Shown: positions 11,301 to 19,371, numbered from the stretch's first letter. The stretch is DNA of 64,000 bases from an uncultured Flavobacteriaceae bacterium (GCA_905381055.1 CAJPUR010000005.1:1-64000); one strand, 5' to 3'. A program made the numbers and translations. Notes: generated by a model from the letters alone, not told the origin.

Positions 11301-12572
11301 AATATTTAACCTACCAATAAATGTATATGTTCCTATTTTATCAATTTCAGGGATATTATTAACATTTCCAATACTGGAGCATTTTAATGGAGGTACAAAA
11401 AACATCGATTGATTTGCTGCCCCTCCTCCAGCTATACCTTGATATGCATACACTGGGGCATCAGCTTGTACATACATGTTATTATTATTGGTGTATTTAT
11501 CACCTTCAATTAAAAGATATTGTCCTGCATTTAAAAAACTTAGACCAGTATCGGGATTAACTTCAGGAGTTGAACTATCATTAATATATATCTTAGTATT
11601 ATCGGTATGTGCTACTATTAAAACATTTTCCCAACCATTCTGACCTTGGCCTCTTACAAAAATATATTCTTTACCCACTTTTTCTAATCCAACCAATTGA
11701 TCTATACCAAGATCTCTAGCTCCACTGCTTAGAGGCTCATTAGATCCAGCCATTGATCCTGAATTTACAACAACTGGTTTATCTGAAGTAACTAGTGCTC
11801 CAATTAAACCGTCTCCATTCGCTTTTCTATTTGGATGTATACTTTGAGGATCCTCAGTACTACCTTGCCAAGCATGAAGTGCAACTATATAACTTTCTCC
11901 TCTGTTCAAAGTTATTATTATATCATTTAAATAGGTCCCATCATTTCCAAGTGTGGCCTCATCAAAGTCTGCTATATCCACATCCTTATCAATATTACCA
12001 ATATTTACCTGAGTATTATCTTGAGTTGCCATAACAGTCATAAAATTTAACTGTGTACGATCAGAATTATATGTTGCAAAATGACCTAACCTAAAAGTAT
12101 TTGACAAACCAGAAGTTCCTTTACTTACAAGTGCTCCTCCGTGAATAGAATTTATTGCCCTTGCACCTACATATATGGGTTCTGATGCATCTATTATAAA
12201 TCCTTTATTTTGATGAATTATACTTGTAGTTGTTGCAGTATCAAAAACATCTGAATAAATAAATAACTGAGATGATTCTAAAGGATCATTAAACCAAGGT
12301 TGACTTACTTCAGGTCTGACAGTATAAACATATGGATTTGAATTAGAGACTTCCCCACTTATCGTCGATCCCCCTATTTCCTTAATATTAAATGTAACAG
12401 ATGTGGTACTTGGAGTAGATATATATAAATACTCTCCTTTCCATGGTCCACTTGATGATCCCCCTTGCCAACCAGAAAAGGCAATTGGAGGTAAATAGTG
12501 AGTCTTACTCAGTTGGGAATAACTCTCAATAAAAAAAATTAAAAATATTATAAGAAATAAGAATTTCTTCAT
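5394..12572 (-). CDS. Giant multidomain type IX-secreted adhesin with L-type lectin domain
   Basis: A 2392-residue secreted protein. Order: signal peptide (1-19); an IgGFc-binding-like beta region (about 100-510, with SMFFVPPLKC at 389-398); calcium-binding thrombospondin-3-like repeats (597-622, 804-845); an Ig-like domain (893-990); a Calx-beta-like repeat (1000-1105); an L-type (legume) lectin domain (1112-1340, with GGADGIAFVIQ and YAIEFDTF); five more Calx-beta-like repeats (about 1435-2010) sharing an LTF-x-NW-x(8)-VTGVDD-x(3)-DGD pattern; Asp-rich repeats (2011-2150); an Ig-like domain (2190-2297); and a gliding-type C-terminal domain (2300-2392, PNAFSPDGDGVNDTW to the C-terminal KRR). 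That last domain is the type B sorting signal of type IX secretion. Function is inferred as a surface adhesin that binds glycans. SprF and OmpA partners follow directly. Confidence 0.92.
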   Translation of the reverse strand: MKKFLFLIIFLIFFIESYSQLSKTHYLPPIAFSGWQGGSSSGPWKGEYLYISTPSTTSVTFNIKEIGGSTISGEVSNSNPYVYTVRPEVSQPWFNDPLESSQLFIYSDVFDTATTTSIIHQNKGFIIDASEPIYVGARAINSIHGGALVSKGTSGLSNTFRLGHFATYNSDRTQLNFMTVMATQDNTQVNIGNIDKDVDIADFDEATLGNDGTYLNDIIITLNRGESYIVALHAWQGSTEDPQSIHPNRKANGDGLIGALVTSDKPVVVNSGSMAGSNEPLSSGARDLGIDQLVGLEKVGKEYIFVRGQGQNGWENVLIVAHTDNTKIYINDSSTPEVNPDTGLSFLNAGQYLLIEGDKYTNNNNMYVQADAPVYAYQGIAGGGAANQSMFFVPPLKCSSIGNVNNIPEIDKIGTYTFIGRLNIVSEVGATITISDKNNNNQPIANLVSNLQPYSVTGNALYQTYIVSNLEGNVSINSDKELYVSYWNRDGVATSGGFYSGFSTPPEAPTAVLNFENLGFCIPNVSLQAGDMSRYSSFEWWYDGGSGFSKITGSENILNYNPSNPGFYKLRAYFDCTGEPLEILDSPRVNISRCPADFDNDGIIDNIDLDIDNDGISNDAESRGLARLNLLNINNPVVVFTDDSSTDSSIITSTLDQVSSGAANTFTGQASGNFTSVVNSGSDQSLVYTAASKHPLNLSFSYNTGIAHSIIPTGGETFIIKVNDANKTITLQDPSNKLLIDTNYDGVYSSGVTSVTLNEIRFKFNPTPSGVFPFSFRANSIDGFVFTHNLNNNSSNSTFNGNFELSTFDVDSDNEGIYFDSFDLDSDNDGCSDTLEAGFLDPDADGILGTSPVTVNSFGLVQTTSPTGGYTSPLDADSSGEKDFQEVIDPPIITSQPQASTVCLGSDGLFSVTTNATNTTYLYQWQYAAFLPATPSLANWNDLVDDANYNGVNTSQLNVVSPTIDITGRNYRVVITKPGLICPIFSDPAEITIDSGSYVVSTTTYTISEGASLTTEIPITLSSTPTADVVFDITNPDVSELNLLSSSTLTFTPQNWNIPQNLIFEGVTDNIRDGDVIVPLLFSVNDLLSADCFDDDPDTTINILVRDINLESCTGRPFVSGNFVNVGSSNYQNSGEFQITPAQNNKNGATWFQNKLDLRVEFTLDIDLYLGSKNGGGADGIAFVIQNLSTGEGTIGGGLGYGNSEGRPARISPSYAIEFDTFTGNTWDKGSSDHISFVQDGYSNHDSAPVGQWNRATDEVDTKNLENGQWHNVVISWNPESNVFAYLFTHSDGTTYSNSKVVDLRGSNFLNSDITYWGFTASTGGLNNDQRVRLDDNSICVTDEILAPTGSASQSFCGNIYTINDLDVTTSLDGGGLPYNKVWFGSATGTDVLASNTPLVDGVTYYVEAANLSDPNNSNYRQSITRLAVQAFVTPAEISVAMPLLSFDENSATTTFTVVLDQSPGAENVVIDISSSDTSIINVSDTRLTFTNSDWNVTRTINIIPVNNDITDGTKQVSLTIDVNDALSNDCYDVFEPLVQILNITDDEVAGYNVGPIVGSLLEASAQTASFPVVLTAKPESNVYVNITIQDLTEVVGSTAQLTFLPDNWNVPQDVFLSDVDEFIVDGDQITSIIASIDASSNTAFKDLSNQSISVVTVDNDVSGILLSSIDNLTSENGDTGAFGIRLATKPTSVVRIALSSSNVGEGTVQSFVEFDSTNWDIVQAITVVGIDDIPPISDGAVDYKINIDSITTIDTDYSGLDISSIEGVSFINQDNDAPGIFVKVVNDDSSTDEFGSTVRIQFELLAQPTIGNDVTIPLSIIGATDEVIFLDSSITIRNENWNNSSLNEIIITGVDDKVIDGDQKITLVTGDPTSGDALYNAMNALSVADIDIVNEDNDKAGINVSAPSSVSEDLTSTKIDVSLDTEVLSDVIINISVADPTELSVDIKKLTFTTLNGSLSQSINVTGVDDFLLDGPIASAIVFTVDPVFSENAYAILNPIEVLIINEDNEKDQDSDQIPDKKDNCISIYNPDQIDSDNDGIGDICDDDIDGDGVLNSIETSDKTDPLNPCSFIFTSISRPVSSFIDCDNDGVPNSIDLDDDNDGILDSEELTLDDDSDGFPNYLDLDSDNDNCLDVTESGNVDYNFDGILGGDQVVVDAKGLVLNHNGYNGTLDKDFNGIQDFREKGGPIKIIQQPVSKIEIVIGARLSIFVKASSFGSKEYQWQVNTQGASSLTSRNFSWINISDDSMYKGTKTETLYISNATPNMEGWKYRVIVDNACYLCSDQVISEESELIISPFFIPNAFSPDGDGVNDTWVIDGLSRYASNKISIYSRWEEKVYEVNDYQNDWDGVSNTLSGMDKLPEGTYFYYIDFGPDVRPVRGYVYIKRRTR

Positions 12573-12680
12573 AAAGACTGTTAAGCTAGATTAAAGTTAT
12601 GTTCTTTTTTTTAAAGTGCAGTATTAACATAGTAATTATTTTTATTTGTATTTAATCTTTAAATTGCATCAAAAAAATAA

Positions 12681-14066
12681 ATGAGAACAAAATTTCAATT
12701 TCAAATCAAATTATTTTTTTTAATAATTATTTGTTTGCTTAGTAGTTGTAAAAAAGATGTAGAAAGTTTTGAGGAGGGACCAGAAATTGAAAGCTCAATT
12801 GTAGATCCTGACAATATAGCTAAAGGATATATTGATACAAAAGGTAATACTATAGTTGATGAACCCAAATTACCTGCTAAATTATTAATGATTGAAAAAG
12901 ATTCAACACTTTATGAAGGACCAATTGGAATTGAAATTAGAGGTTCATCCTCTCAGATGTTTCCTAAAAAATCATATGGTTTTGAATCATGGGATGAGGA
13001 AAATAATGATGTTGATGTTAGTTTAGCTGGTTTTCCAAAAGAGGAGGATTGGATTTTTTATGGCCCATACAGTGATAAATCATTGCTAAGAAATATTTTA
13101 ATTTGTGAACTTTCAAATGATATAGGTTTATATGCTTCTCGAACTAAGCTAATTGAACTTTATATTAATAACCAATACAAAGGAGTTTATGTTTTAATGG
13201 AAAAAATGAAACGTGACAAAAATAGAATCAACATAAGTAAAAATAAAAGTGGGGACATTTCAGGAGGTTATATTATAAAAATTGACAAAAGTACTGGAAA
13301 TGGGACATCCTCAAATTCCTATAGTTCTTATAATTCATTTATGTCTGAATACAATACTTTTGGGACAAAGGACCTTTCTAAAGGAGCAAAAACACATTTT
13401 TTATATGATTATCCAAAAGCAGAAGACATTGATGATAATCAAAAGAATTATATTAAAAATTATATTTCTGAATTCGAAAATGCTCTAATTTCTGAGAATT
13501 TTAAAGATATAAATTCAGGTTATCAAAAATGGATTGACATAGATAGTTTTGTTGATTTTTTTATTCTCAATGAGATATCAAAAAATGTAGATGGATATAG
13601 ATTAAGCACATACATGAATAAAGATAAAGGGGGTAAATTAAAAATGGGACCGATCTGGGACTTTAATTTAGGGTTTGGTAATGCTGACTACTGTAAAGGT
13701 GGATCTTCAGAAGGATGGGCCTATAAATTTAACAGTGAATGTCCTGGTGATCTTTGGCAAGTTCCCTTTTGGTGGAATAGGCTTATGGAGGATCCTTTTT
13801 GGAAAGAACAAATCAAAAAAAGATGGACAGAATTAAGATCTAATAAATTTTCGAACAAAACAATATTAGATAAAATTTCAAATTACTTCAATATTTTAAA
13901 TGTAAATAATGCACATCAGGACAATTTCAATCAATGGAAAATACTTGGTAAATATGTATGGCCAAATAATTATATTGGAACTAGTTACGTGGACGAAATT
14001 GATTATCTGCAAAGCTGGACTTCCAGTAGAATGAATTGGATGGATGGGCAAATAAATTCATTTTAA
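12681..14066 (+). CDS. CotH-like kinase-fold lipoprotein
   Basis: A 461-residue protein of the CotH family, named for spore coat protein H, whose better-studied members are atypical protein kinases. A lipoprotein signal ends LLSSC with C23; the next residues (KKDVESFEEGPE) are acidic and could act as a Bacteroidota surface-export signal, though that is an inference. The family motif GIEIRGSSSQMFPKKSYGFE lies near 83-102. VYVLMEKMKRDKNRI follows, and the metal-binding-type segment GPIWDFNLGFGNADY is near 327-341. In flavobacteria such proteins are surface lipoproteins often found with adhesin or polysaccharide genes. It diverges from the adhesin operon and precedes a second lipoprotein after 114 bases. 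Its substrate is unknown. Confidence 0.85.
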   Translation: MRTKFQFQIKLFFLIIICLLSSCKKDVESFEEGPEIESSIVDPDNIAKGYIDTKGNTIVDEPKLPAKLLMIEKDSTLYEGPIGIEIRGSSSQMFPKKSYGFESWDEENNDVDVSLAGFPKEEDWIFYGPYSDKSLLRNILICELSNDIGLYASRTKLIELYINNQYKGVYVLMEKMKRDKNRINISKNKSGDISGGYIIKIDKSTGNGTSSNSYSSYNSFMSEYNTFGTKDLSKGAKTHFLYDYPKAEDIDDNQKNYIKNYISEFENALISENFKDINSGYQKWIDIDSFVDFFILNEISKNVDGYRLSTYMNKDKGGKLKMGPIWDFNLGFGNADYCKGGSSEGWAYKFNSECPGDLWQVPFWWNRLMEDPFWKEQIKKRWTELRSNKFSNKTILDKISNYFNILNVNNAHQDNFNQWKILGKYVWPNNYIGTSYVDEIDYLQSWTSSRMNWMDGQINSF

Positions 14067-14180
14067 ACAGAAATATTTAAAATTCTGTATTTCCTAAACA
14101 AAAGGTCAAAAAAATAATTAATATATTTACTCATATCGATTTTTAAAATAATCATTAAAACTTGAATACTAACTTGTAAA

Positions 14181-14888
14181 ATGAATTGTTCTAAATTAAA
14201 AATACTATTTATTTTAATTATTTTTTGTTATTGTAATTCAGGAGCAGGTGGTGAAGACCCATCAATTGAATCAAATGATATTTCAATTCCCAATTTAACT
14301 TATCCAAAAAATAATGAAGCCTGCCAAGATGGAATTGTTGTAAATGAATCTCAAAGTACAATTTCCTTTCTTTGGCAACCATCAATAAATGCAACCAGTT
14401 ACAAAATCACAGTAAAAAATTTAAATACCCAAGAACAACAGGAATATAATTCGACAATAACCTCGAAAGAAATTACATTAAACAGTTTTGAGCCTTATTC
14501 TTGGTTTGTAACCGCCACTGGTGGGACTAGTGGTTCTGCTAATAGTGATACATGGAAATTTTATTTATCAGGCGCAGAAGTTGTGAATTATGCACCTTTC
14601 CCTCCTGAAATTCTAAAGCCAAGATCAGCATCAACTATAACTGTTATAGACGGTTTAATTTCAGTAAAATGGAATTGCACGGATGTTGATGATGATATAG
14701 TTGAATATGAAATTTTTATGGATACAGTTGATGCCTCAACCTCAATTAAAAAAATTGATCACCTTTCAACAACAACTGAAACTACAATTAGTGCAAAAAA
14801 TAACACAACTTACTATTGGAAAATAGTTGCAAAAGACTCTGAGGGAAATAAAAGTAGCTCAGGTGTTTACTCATTTATAACTTCATAA
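14181..14888 (+). CDS. Lipoprotein with two fibronectin type III-like domains
   Basis: A 235-residue exported protein. The N-terminus is hydrophobic and ends FCYCNSG, with C18 as a plausible but non-ideal lipidation site, followed by an acidic linker. Two beta-sandwich modules of about 90 residues can be seen: one around residues 38-128 (FLWQPSINATSYKITVKN...YSWFVTATGG) and one around 140-235 (VKWNCTDVDDDIVEYEIFMD...TYYWKIVAKDSEGNKS). Both have the tryptophan, YxI and TYYWKIxAxD features of fibronectin type III-like domains common in Bacteroidota surface proteins. It has no catalytic motif. It lies between the CotH lipoprotein and a sugar porter (18-base gap), hinting at cell-surface sugar or protein binding, but no function is assigned. 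Confidence 0.8.
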   Translation: MNCSKLKILFILIIFCYCNSGAGGEDPSIESNDISIPNLTYPKNNEACQDGIVVNESQSTISFLWQPSINATSYKITVKNLNTQEQQEYNSTITSKEITLNSFEPYSWFVTATGGTSGSANSDTWKFYLSGAEVVNYAPFPPEILKPRSASTITVIDGLISVKWNCTDVDDDIVEYEIFMDTVDASTSIKKIDHLSTTTETTISAKNNTTYYWKIVAKDSEGNKSSSGVYSFITS

Positions 14889-14906
14889 AAAATAATCCTA
14901 TTAATA

Positions 14907-16223
14907 ATGAGTAAAGTTTTTAGAATTTCTATAATAGCAGCCTTAGCTGGTTTCCTTTTCGGATTTGATACAGTTGTTATCTCTGGAGCAGATCAACAAC
15001 TTCAAACACTTTGGAATACCTCAGACATCTTTCACGGAACATTTATTATGTCAATGGCACTTTGGGGAACTGTTTTTGGAGCAATCTTTGCAAGTTATCC
15101 TTCAGACTATTTTGGTAGAAAAAATACGCTTGTAATTATTGGTTTTTTATATTTAATTTCCGCTATAGGGTCAGGTCTAGCAACAAATCCTTATCTATTT
15201 TCTTTTTTTAGATTTATTGGTGGAATTGGAGTTGGAGTGTCAACAGTCGCTGCACCTACTTATGTTTCCGAGATTGCCCCTTCAAATCAAAGAGGAAAAA
15301 TGGTGGCTTTATATCAGTTCAATATTGTTTTGGGAATCTTAATGGCATTTGTATCCAATTACTTTTTTAGAAATTTTGGAAATGAACCTTGGAGATGGAT
15401 GGTAGGAATTGAAGCTCTTCCATCTATTTTATACCTTATCGGTGTTTGGACTATTCCTCAGAGTCCAAGATGGCTGATAATTAAAAAAAATAAAATTAAA
15501 GAGGCACAAATAATTTTTTTTGAAATCACTAAATCTGACATGCCTAAAACAATGTTTAATAAATTGATTTCAGAACAAAATGATGTACACAATCAAAATT
15601 TATTTATTAAAAAATTTTCACTACCCATTTTACTTGCATTTTTATTTGCATTATTTAATCAACTATCTGGCATCAATGCTTTTTTATATTATGCACCAAG
15701 AATATTTGAATCAGCTGGATTAGAATCCAGTTCTGCTCTTTTAGGGACTATTGGTATAGGGATAGCTAATTTAATTTTTACATTACTTGGCCTCTACTTA
15801 ATTGACAAAGCTGGAAGAAAATTGCTGATGTATATCGGTTCAATAGGCTATATTGTTTCATTAACCTTAGTTTCACTAGCTTTTATTAATTCATGGGAAG
15901 GACTTAGTGTACCTTTATTTCTGTTTATTTTTATTGCATCCCATGCCATAGGTCAAGGAGCGGTAATATGGGTGTTTATTTCTGAAATATTTCCAAACAA
16001 ATTACGTGCAAAAGGACAATCACTCGGTAGTTCAGTCCATTGGATTTTAGCAGCAATAATAACTTTGGTAATGCCAACAGCTCTTTCATATTTTAATAAC
16101 CCAGGTTATGTATTTATATTTTTTGCATTTATGATGGTATTACAATTACTTTTTGTGGCTTTTATGATGCCTGAGACAAAAGGAATTTCATTAGAAGATT
16201 TAAGTGAAAAATTGTCCTCATGA
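14907..16223 (+). CDS. Sugar porter family MFS transporter (sugar:proton symporter type)
   Basis: Imports a monosaccharide or disaccharide across the inner membrane. The 438-residue protein has about twelve membrane segments and the sugar-porter signatures: GFLFGFDTVVISGA near the N-terminus, DYFGRKNTL after helix 2, PQSPRWLI ahead of the central loop, DKAGRKLL after helix 8, and PETKGISLEDL at the C-terminus. The central loop is short for the family. The stop overlaps the next gene start as ATGA, so it is translationally coupled to a fructokinase-like kinase. That suggests fructose or a fructose-containing sugar as substrate, which is an inference from context only. Confidence 0.92.
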   Translation: MSKVFRISIIAALAGFLFGFDTVVISGADQQLQTLWNTSDIFHGTFIMSMALWGTVFGAIFASYPSDYFGRKNTLVIIGFLYLISAIGSGLATNPYLFSFFRFIGGIGVGVSTVAAPTYVSEIAPSNQRGKMVALYQFNIVLGILMAFVSNYFFRNFGNEPWRWMVGIEALPSILYLIGVWTIPQSPRWLIIKKNKIKEAQIIFFEITKSDMPKTMFNKLISEQNDVHNQNLFIKKFSLPILLAFLFALFNQLSGINAFLYYAPRIFESAGLESSSALLGTIGIGIANLIFTLLGLYLIDKAGRKLLMYIGSIGYIVSLTLVSLAFINSWEGLSVPLFLFIFIASHAIGQGAVIWVFISEIFPNKLRAKGQSLGSSVHWILAAIITLVMPTALSYFNNPGYVFIFFAFMMVLQLLFVAFMMPETKGISLEDLSEKLSS

Positions 16224-17110
16224 AGACAATAATTCAAGCTGTCTGTTTTGGAGAAGTCCTTTGGGATAATTTTGGCAAAGAAAAAAAAATTGGAGGAGCA
16301 CCTTTAAATCTATCAATTAGAATGAATTCATTAGGAATTAATACATCAATAATCAGTCAAGTTGGTAATGATTCACTTGGTGATAAATTAAAATTTTTAA
16401 TTAAAAGAACAAGAACAACAACACAGCTAATCTCAACGACTGATAATTTTCCTACTAGTGAGGTTAAAGTAATGGTTAATAAAAAAGGTGAGGCAAAATA
16501 TGATATAACTTATCCTTGCGCATGGGATAAAATAAAAGTTATTAAGCTATATCAAGATGCAGTAAAAAAATCAAATATGTTGATATTTGGCAGTTTGGCT
16601 TCTAGAGATGAAGTCTCAAGAAAAACATTATTCAATTTAATTAATTTAAGTAAATTCAATGTGTTCGATGTAAATTTAAGGCCTCCTCACTTCTCATATA
16701 CAACATTAATTAACTTAATGAAAAAGTCAGATTTTATAAAATTTAATGAAGAAGAACTTGAAATAATTTCAAAAAAATTAGGATCAAATTTTAATTCAAT
16801 TAATGATAACATTATGTATATCTCTAAAAAAACAAAAACCAAAATGATATGTGTAAGTAAAGGTGAAAATGGTGCAATACTTTTTATAAATAATAAATAT
16901 TATAATCAAAATGGTTTTAAAGTAAAAGTTATAGACACTGTTGGCTCGGGTGATTCTTTTTTAGCAACTATTTTAGAGGGACTAATCTCAAAAAAGCCAT
17001 ATGACCTTATTTTAAAAAAAGCTTGCGCAATTGGTGCAATAGTTGCATCAAAAAAAGGAGCCAATCCTATTATTAAAGATGATGAAATTAAAAAATTGTA
17101 TGCAAATTAA
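16220..17110 (+). CDS. PfkB-family carbohydrate kinase, probably fructokinase
   Basis: Phosphorylates a sugar with ATP in the cytoplasm. The 296-residue protein begins CFGEVLWDNFGKEKKIGGAP, the fructokinase-type opening that binds sugar, followed by LNLSIRMNSLG. Near the C-terminus it carries the PfkB signature DTVGSGDSFLA (about residues 237-247), whose final Asp is the catalytic base; the usual GAGD is GSGD here, a tolerated variant. It shares four bases with the sugar porter upstream (ATGA), so import and phosphorylation are coupled. The 3' end lies one base from the end of the convergent CPXCG gene. Confidence 0.9.
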   Translation: MKTIIQAVCFGEVLWDNFGKEKKIGGAPLNLSIRMNSLGINTSIISQVGNDSLGDKLKFLIKRTRTTTQLISTTDNFPTSEVKVMVNKKGEAKYDITYPCAWDKIKVIKLYQDAVKKSNMLIFGSLASRDEVSRKTLFNLINLSKFNVFDVNLRPPHFSYTTLINLMKKSDFIKFNEEELEIISKKLGSNFNSINDNIMYISKKTKTKMICVSKGENGAILFINNKYYNQNGFKVKVIDTVGSGDSFLATILEGLISKKPYDLILKKACAIGAIVASKKGANPIIKDDEIKKLYAN

Positions 17111-17111
17111 T

Positions 17112-17294
17112 TTATTCTTCTGTAGACTTGGATTTAAAAGAAACTAACTCATTATTTTTAAATTCAATTATCACATTAATTGGTCTACAACAAACTTCAC
17201 AATCCTCTATATAATCATTTATTCCGTTTGTTTCTTCAATTAAAAAAGATATTTTTTCCCAACAATACGGACAGTAAAAAAAATGTTCAAACAT
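17112..17294 (-). CDS. CPXCG-motif cysteine-rich small protein
   Basis: A 60-residue acidic protein with two cysteine pairs, CPYC at residues 8-11 and CEVCC at about 32-36 followed by RPI. This is the layout of the small Cys_rich_CPXG family, presumed zinc-binding and of unknown function. It lies 14 bases downstream of the FAD oxidoreductase on the same strand, so the two probably share a transcript. It converges with the fructokinase gene one base away. Confidence 0.85.
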   Translation of the reverse strand: MFEHFFYCPYCWEKISFLIEETNGINDYIEDCEVCCRPINVIIEFKNNELVSFKSKSTEE

Positions 17295-17308
17295 CTATAT
17301 AATATACT

Positions 17309-18343
17309 TTAATCAAATCTTGCAACATTAACTTCATTAGGAATTGTAAAATTATTTTCAATTGACTGATAAAGCCAGTGAGATAATAATGGAGCTGTTA
17401 AAATACCTCTAGAACCAAGTCCATTAAAAATATAGACATTTTTAAATTCATTGTGTTGACCTATTATTTGTTTTCTATCGTAAACTGAGGATCTAATATT
17501 TGATTTATGATCAATTATTTCATATGGGCAAGAAATAATTTTATTCAAATTACTCACCAACCATTCTTTAGATTTTTTTGATGGTTTGTTATTGTAAAAT
17601 GAATTGATGTAATTTGAACCAACCCAATAATTATTATCCCCAATTGGAACAATAAAAATTGATCCTTTAAAAATTTGATTTTCATTTAATAAAGGGGATT
17701 TAATTATAATTATTTCACCTTTTGATCCTTTAATTGGTAAGTAATTAAAATATGGATTTTCTATAACTTTAAAGCCTTCACAAAATATAATATTTTTAAA
17801 CAATGTGTCATTATATGTAATTTTATCTTTTTCAATTTTCAATTTATCAAAATTAAATTTTGTTATTCTAAGAAATTTTTTTCCAATTTTTTTTTTAAAA
17901 CCCTCAATTATTTTTTTTGTATCAATTCTACCTAAGTTTTTGACTTTACCAAAACCTTTTTTTGTTGAAATAAATTTATTTGATTTAGAAAAAAATTTAG
18001 GTGACAAATAGTTATTTAATGGATACTTATCTGATGCTGATATCCATTGATTAAATTCAGATTCCTTTGAAAAAATTCTATTAATTTGATTAGAATAATT
18101 AACTCTACTATTAATTCTTCTTTCTAAACGTCTATAAAAAGTTTTAGAATATTTTAAAAATTCATGACCTTTCCATATGATTGAATACCTTTTTAAAATA
18201 GTAGGATTATATATTCCTGAAGAAATATGAGATGCACCTAATCTATTATCATCATAAATTAAAAAATCTTTTTTATTCCTTAGAAGCTGTTCAGCATAAG
18301 TTAACCCTGCAATACCAAATCCTACAATGAGTGAATGAATCAT
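17309..18343 (-). CDS. FAD-dependent oxidoreductase (DAO family)
   Basis: A 344-residue flavoenzyme. The N-terminal HSLIVGFGIAGLTYAEQLL is a Rossmann FAD-binding motif (GxGxxG as GFGIAG), and the C-terminal FNGLGSRGILTAPLLSHWL is the second FAD-contacting segment seen in the DAO family, including the MnmC oxidase domain. There is no signal peptide, so it is cytoplasmic. The substrate is not evident, but the fold usually oxidises amines or amino acids. It lies downstream of gldN on the same strand, with a hairpin terminator between, so it is either transcribed by read-through or from a promoter in the 23 bases before its start; I see no clear promoter there. Confidence 0.82.
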   Translation of the reverse strand: MIHSLIVGFGIAGLTYAEQLLRNKKDFLIYDDNRLGASHISSGIYNPTILKRYSIIWKGHEFLKYSKTFYRRLERRINSRVNYSNQINRIFSKESEFNQWISASDKYPLNNYLSPKFFSKSNKFISTKKGFGKVKNLGRIDTKKIIEGFKKKIGKKFLRITKFNFDKLKIEKDKITYNDTLFKNIIFCEGFKVIENPYFNYLPIKGSKGEIIIIKSPLLNENQIFKGSIFIVPIGDNNYWVGSNYINSFYNNKPSKKSKEWLVSNLNKIISCPYEIIDHKSNIRSSVYDRKQIIGQHNEFKNVYIFNGLGSRGILTAPLLSHWLYQSIENNFTIPNEVNVARFD

Positions 18344-18366
18344 TTACTATTTATAAATATTTAAAC

Positions 18367-18399
18367 AAAAAAAAACGCTACTTTAAGTAGCGTTTTTTT
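18367..18399 (-). terminator. Intrinsic terminator after gldN (works on both strands)
   Basis: CGCTAC at 18376-18381 pairs with GTAGCG at 18387-18392, and the arms extend through a run of nine A on one side and seven T on the other. On the minus strand the hairpin follows the gldN stop by about 20 bases and is followed by the T-run complement of 18367-18375. It should end the gldK-L-M-N transcript. Confidence 0.85.
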
Positions 18400-18418
18400 G
18401 TTGTATTATTTTGTTAAA

Positions 18419-19357
18419 TTAGTTATTCCACATATCAAGCTCATAGTCAAGAATAACGTTTTTTATTCTTTCTGACTCTAATAATTGTTTTAAAGCATCT
18501 TCCTTAATATAATTTTTAACTTCTCTATCCTCATATACATTTTCCTCTTTATATATCATGGCACTAAAACGTCTTGAATTTAACATGTTATCATAACTAA
18601 TTGGTTTAGAAGAATTTCTTGTATTAAAAACTTTAGCATCATTTAATACTTTTCTTGCATCAGGATACCAAATCCAACACAACGGAATTAATTCACCATC
18701 ATCTTGTCCAACCTCCTTTGCGACTGGAGTGATTGCAAGTAATCTATACTTTAATTCTCCAAGTCTTTTATTAAAATACCATGTTCCTTTGATCCAATAT
18801 TCTTCAATTTCAGCAGCAGTAATTTTTGGTTGATCTACAAATTGGTCATCTAAAATTCCTTCAGCAATAAAACCTTCAATCTCTTTAATATCGTATGGAA
18901 TTGTTAATGCGACACCTTGTTCATTTAGTTGATTTGTTCCACCTTCAGATATAACAATACCCCTTAGTCTAGTCAAAACATCTTGGTATGTATACTTCTC
19001 TTTAAAATAATCATCTCTATAAACTTCTTTAATATTTCTGTTCTTTAAATTTTTGACCAATACATCAAAAAGTGACCTCCTTTCAGATCCTAGTTTTAAT
19101 GTGTCTGTAGGATAATAATATGGGAAATTTACTCGTTCATCTAAGTCAATTCTTTCCCAAACAGTTTTAGACCAGAGAATATCCCTATCATCAACATAAC
19201 CATAAGCAAGAGGTTCTTCATCATTAGAGGCAATTTGTTTTTCATTTAACTGTCCAACATCCTGAGGAACACGTGCGTTTAAGAGGTTCGCCTGAGAGAA
19301 CAAAACCTGGCTGGAAAATGTAGCAGAAATAAGTAATAAAAAAAATTTATTTTTCAT
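18419..19357 (-). CDS. gldN: Gliding motility / type IX secretion protein GldN
   Basis: Periplasmic ring component of the type IX secretion system, working with GldK. The 312-residue protein has a signal peptide (about 1-21, ending LFSQANL) and the conserved GldN/PorN core: DDRDILWSKTVWERIDLDERVNFPYY near residues 56-81, LFDVLVKNLKN, and in the C-terminal half LIPLCWIWYPDARKVL. The length matches the family. It is the last gene of the gldK-L-M-N run, 14 bases after gldM, and is followed by a hairpin terminator. Confidence 0.96.
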   Translation of the reverse strand: MKNKFFLLLISATFSSQVLFSQANLLNARVPQDVGQLNEKQIASNDEEPLAYGYVDDRDILWSKTVWERIDLDERVNFPYYYPTDTLKLGSERRSLFDVLVKNLKNRNIKEVYRDDYFKEKYTYQDVLTRLRGIVISEGGTNQLNEQGVALTIPYDIKEIEGFIAEGILDDQFVDQPKITAAEIEEYWIKGTWYFNKRLGELKYRLLAITPVAKEVGQDDGELIPLCWIWYPDARKVLNDAKVFNTRNSSKPISYDNMLNSRRFSAMIYKEENVYEDREVKNYIKEDALKQLLESERIKNVILDYELDMWNN

Positions 19358-19371
19358 TAGATTAAAATGAG

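Noticed and set aside
5394-12572. Repeats in the adhesin as a DNA-level tandem array
   Set aside because: The Calx-beta-like units are similar as protein but diverged at the base level, so they are old domain duplications rather than a recent repeat array.
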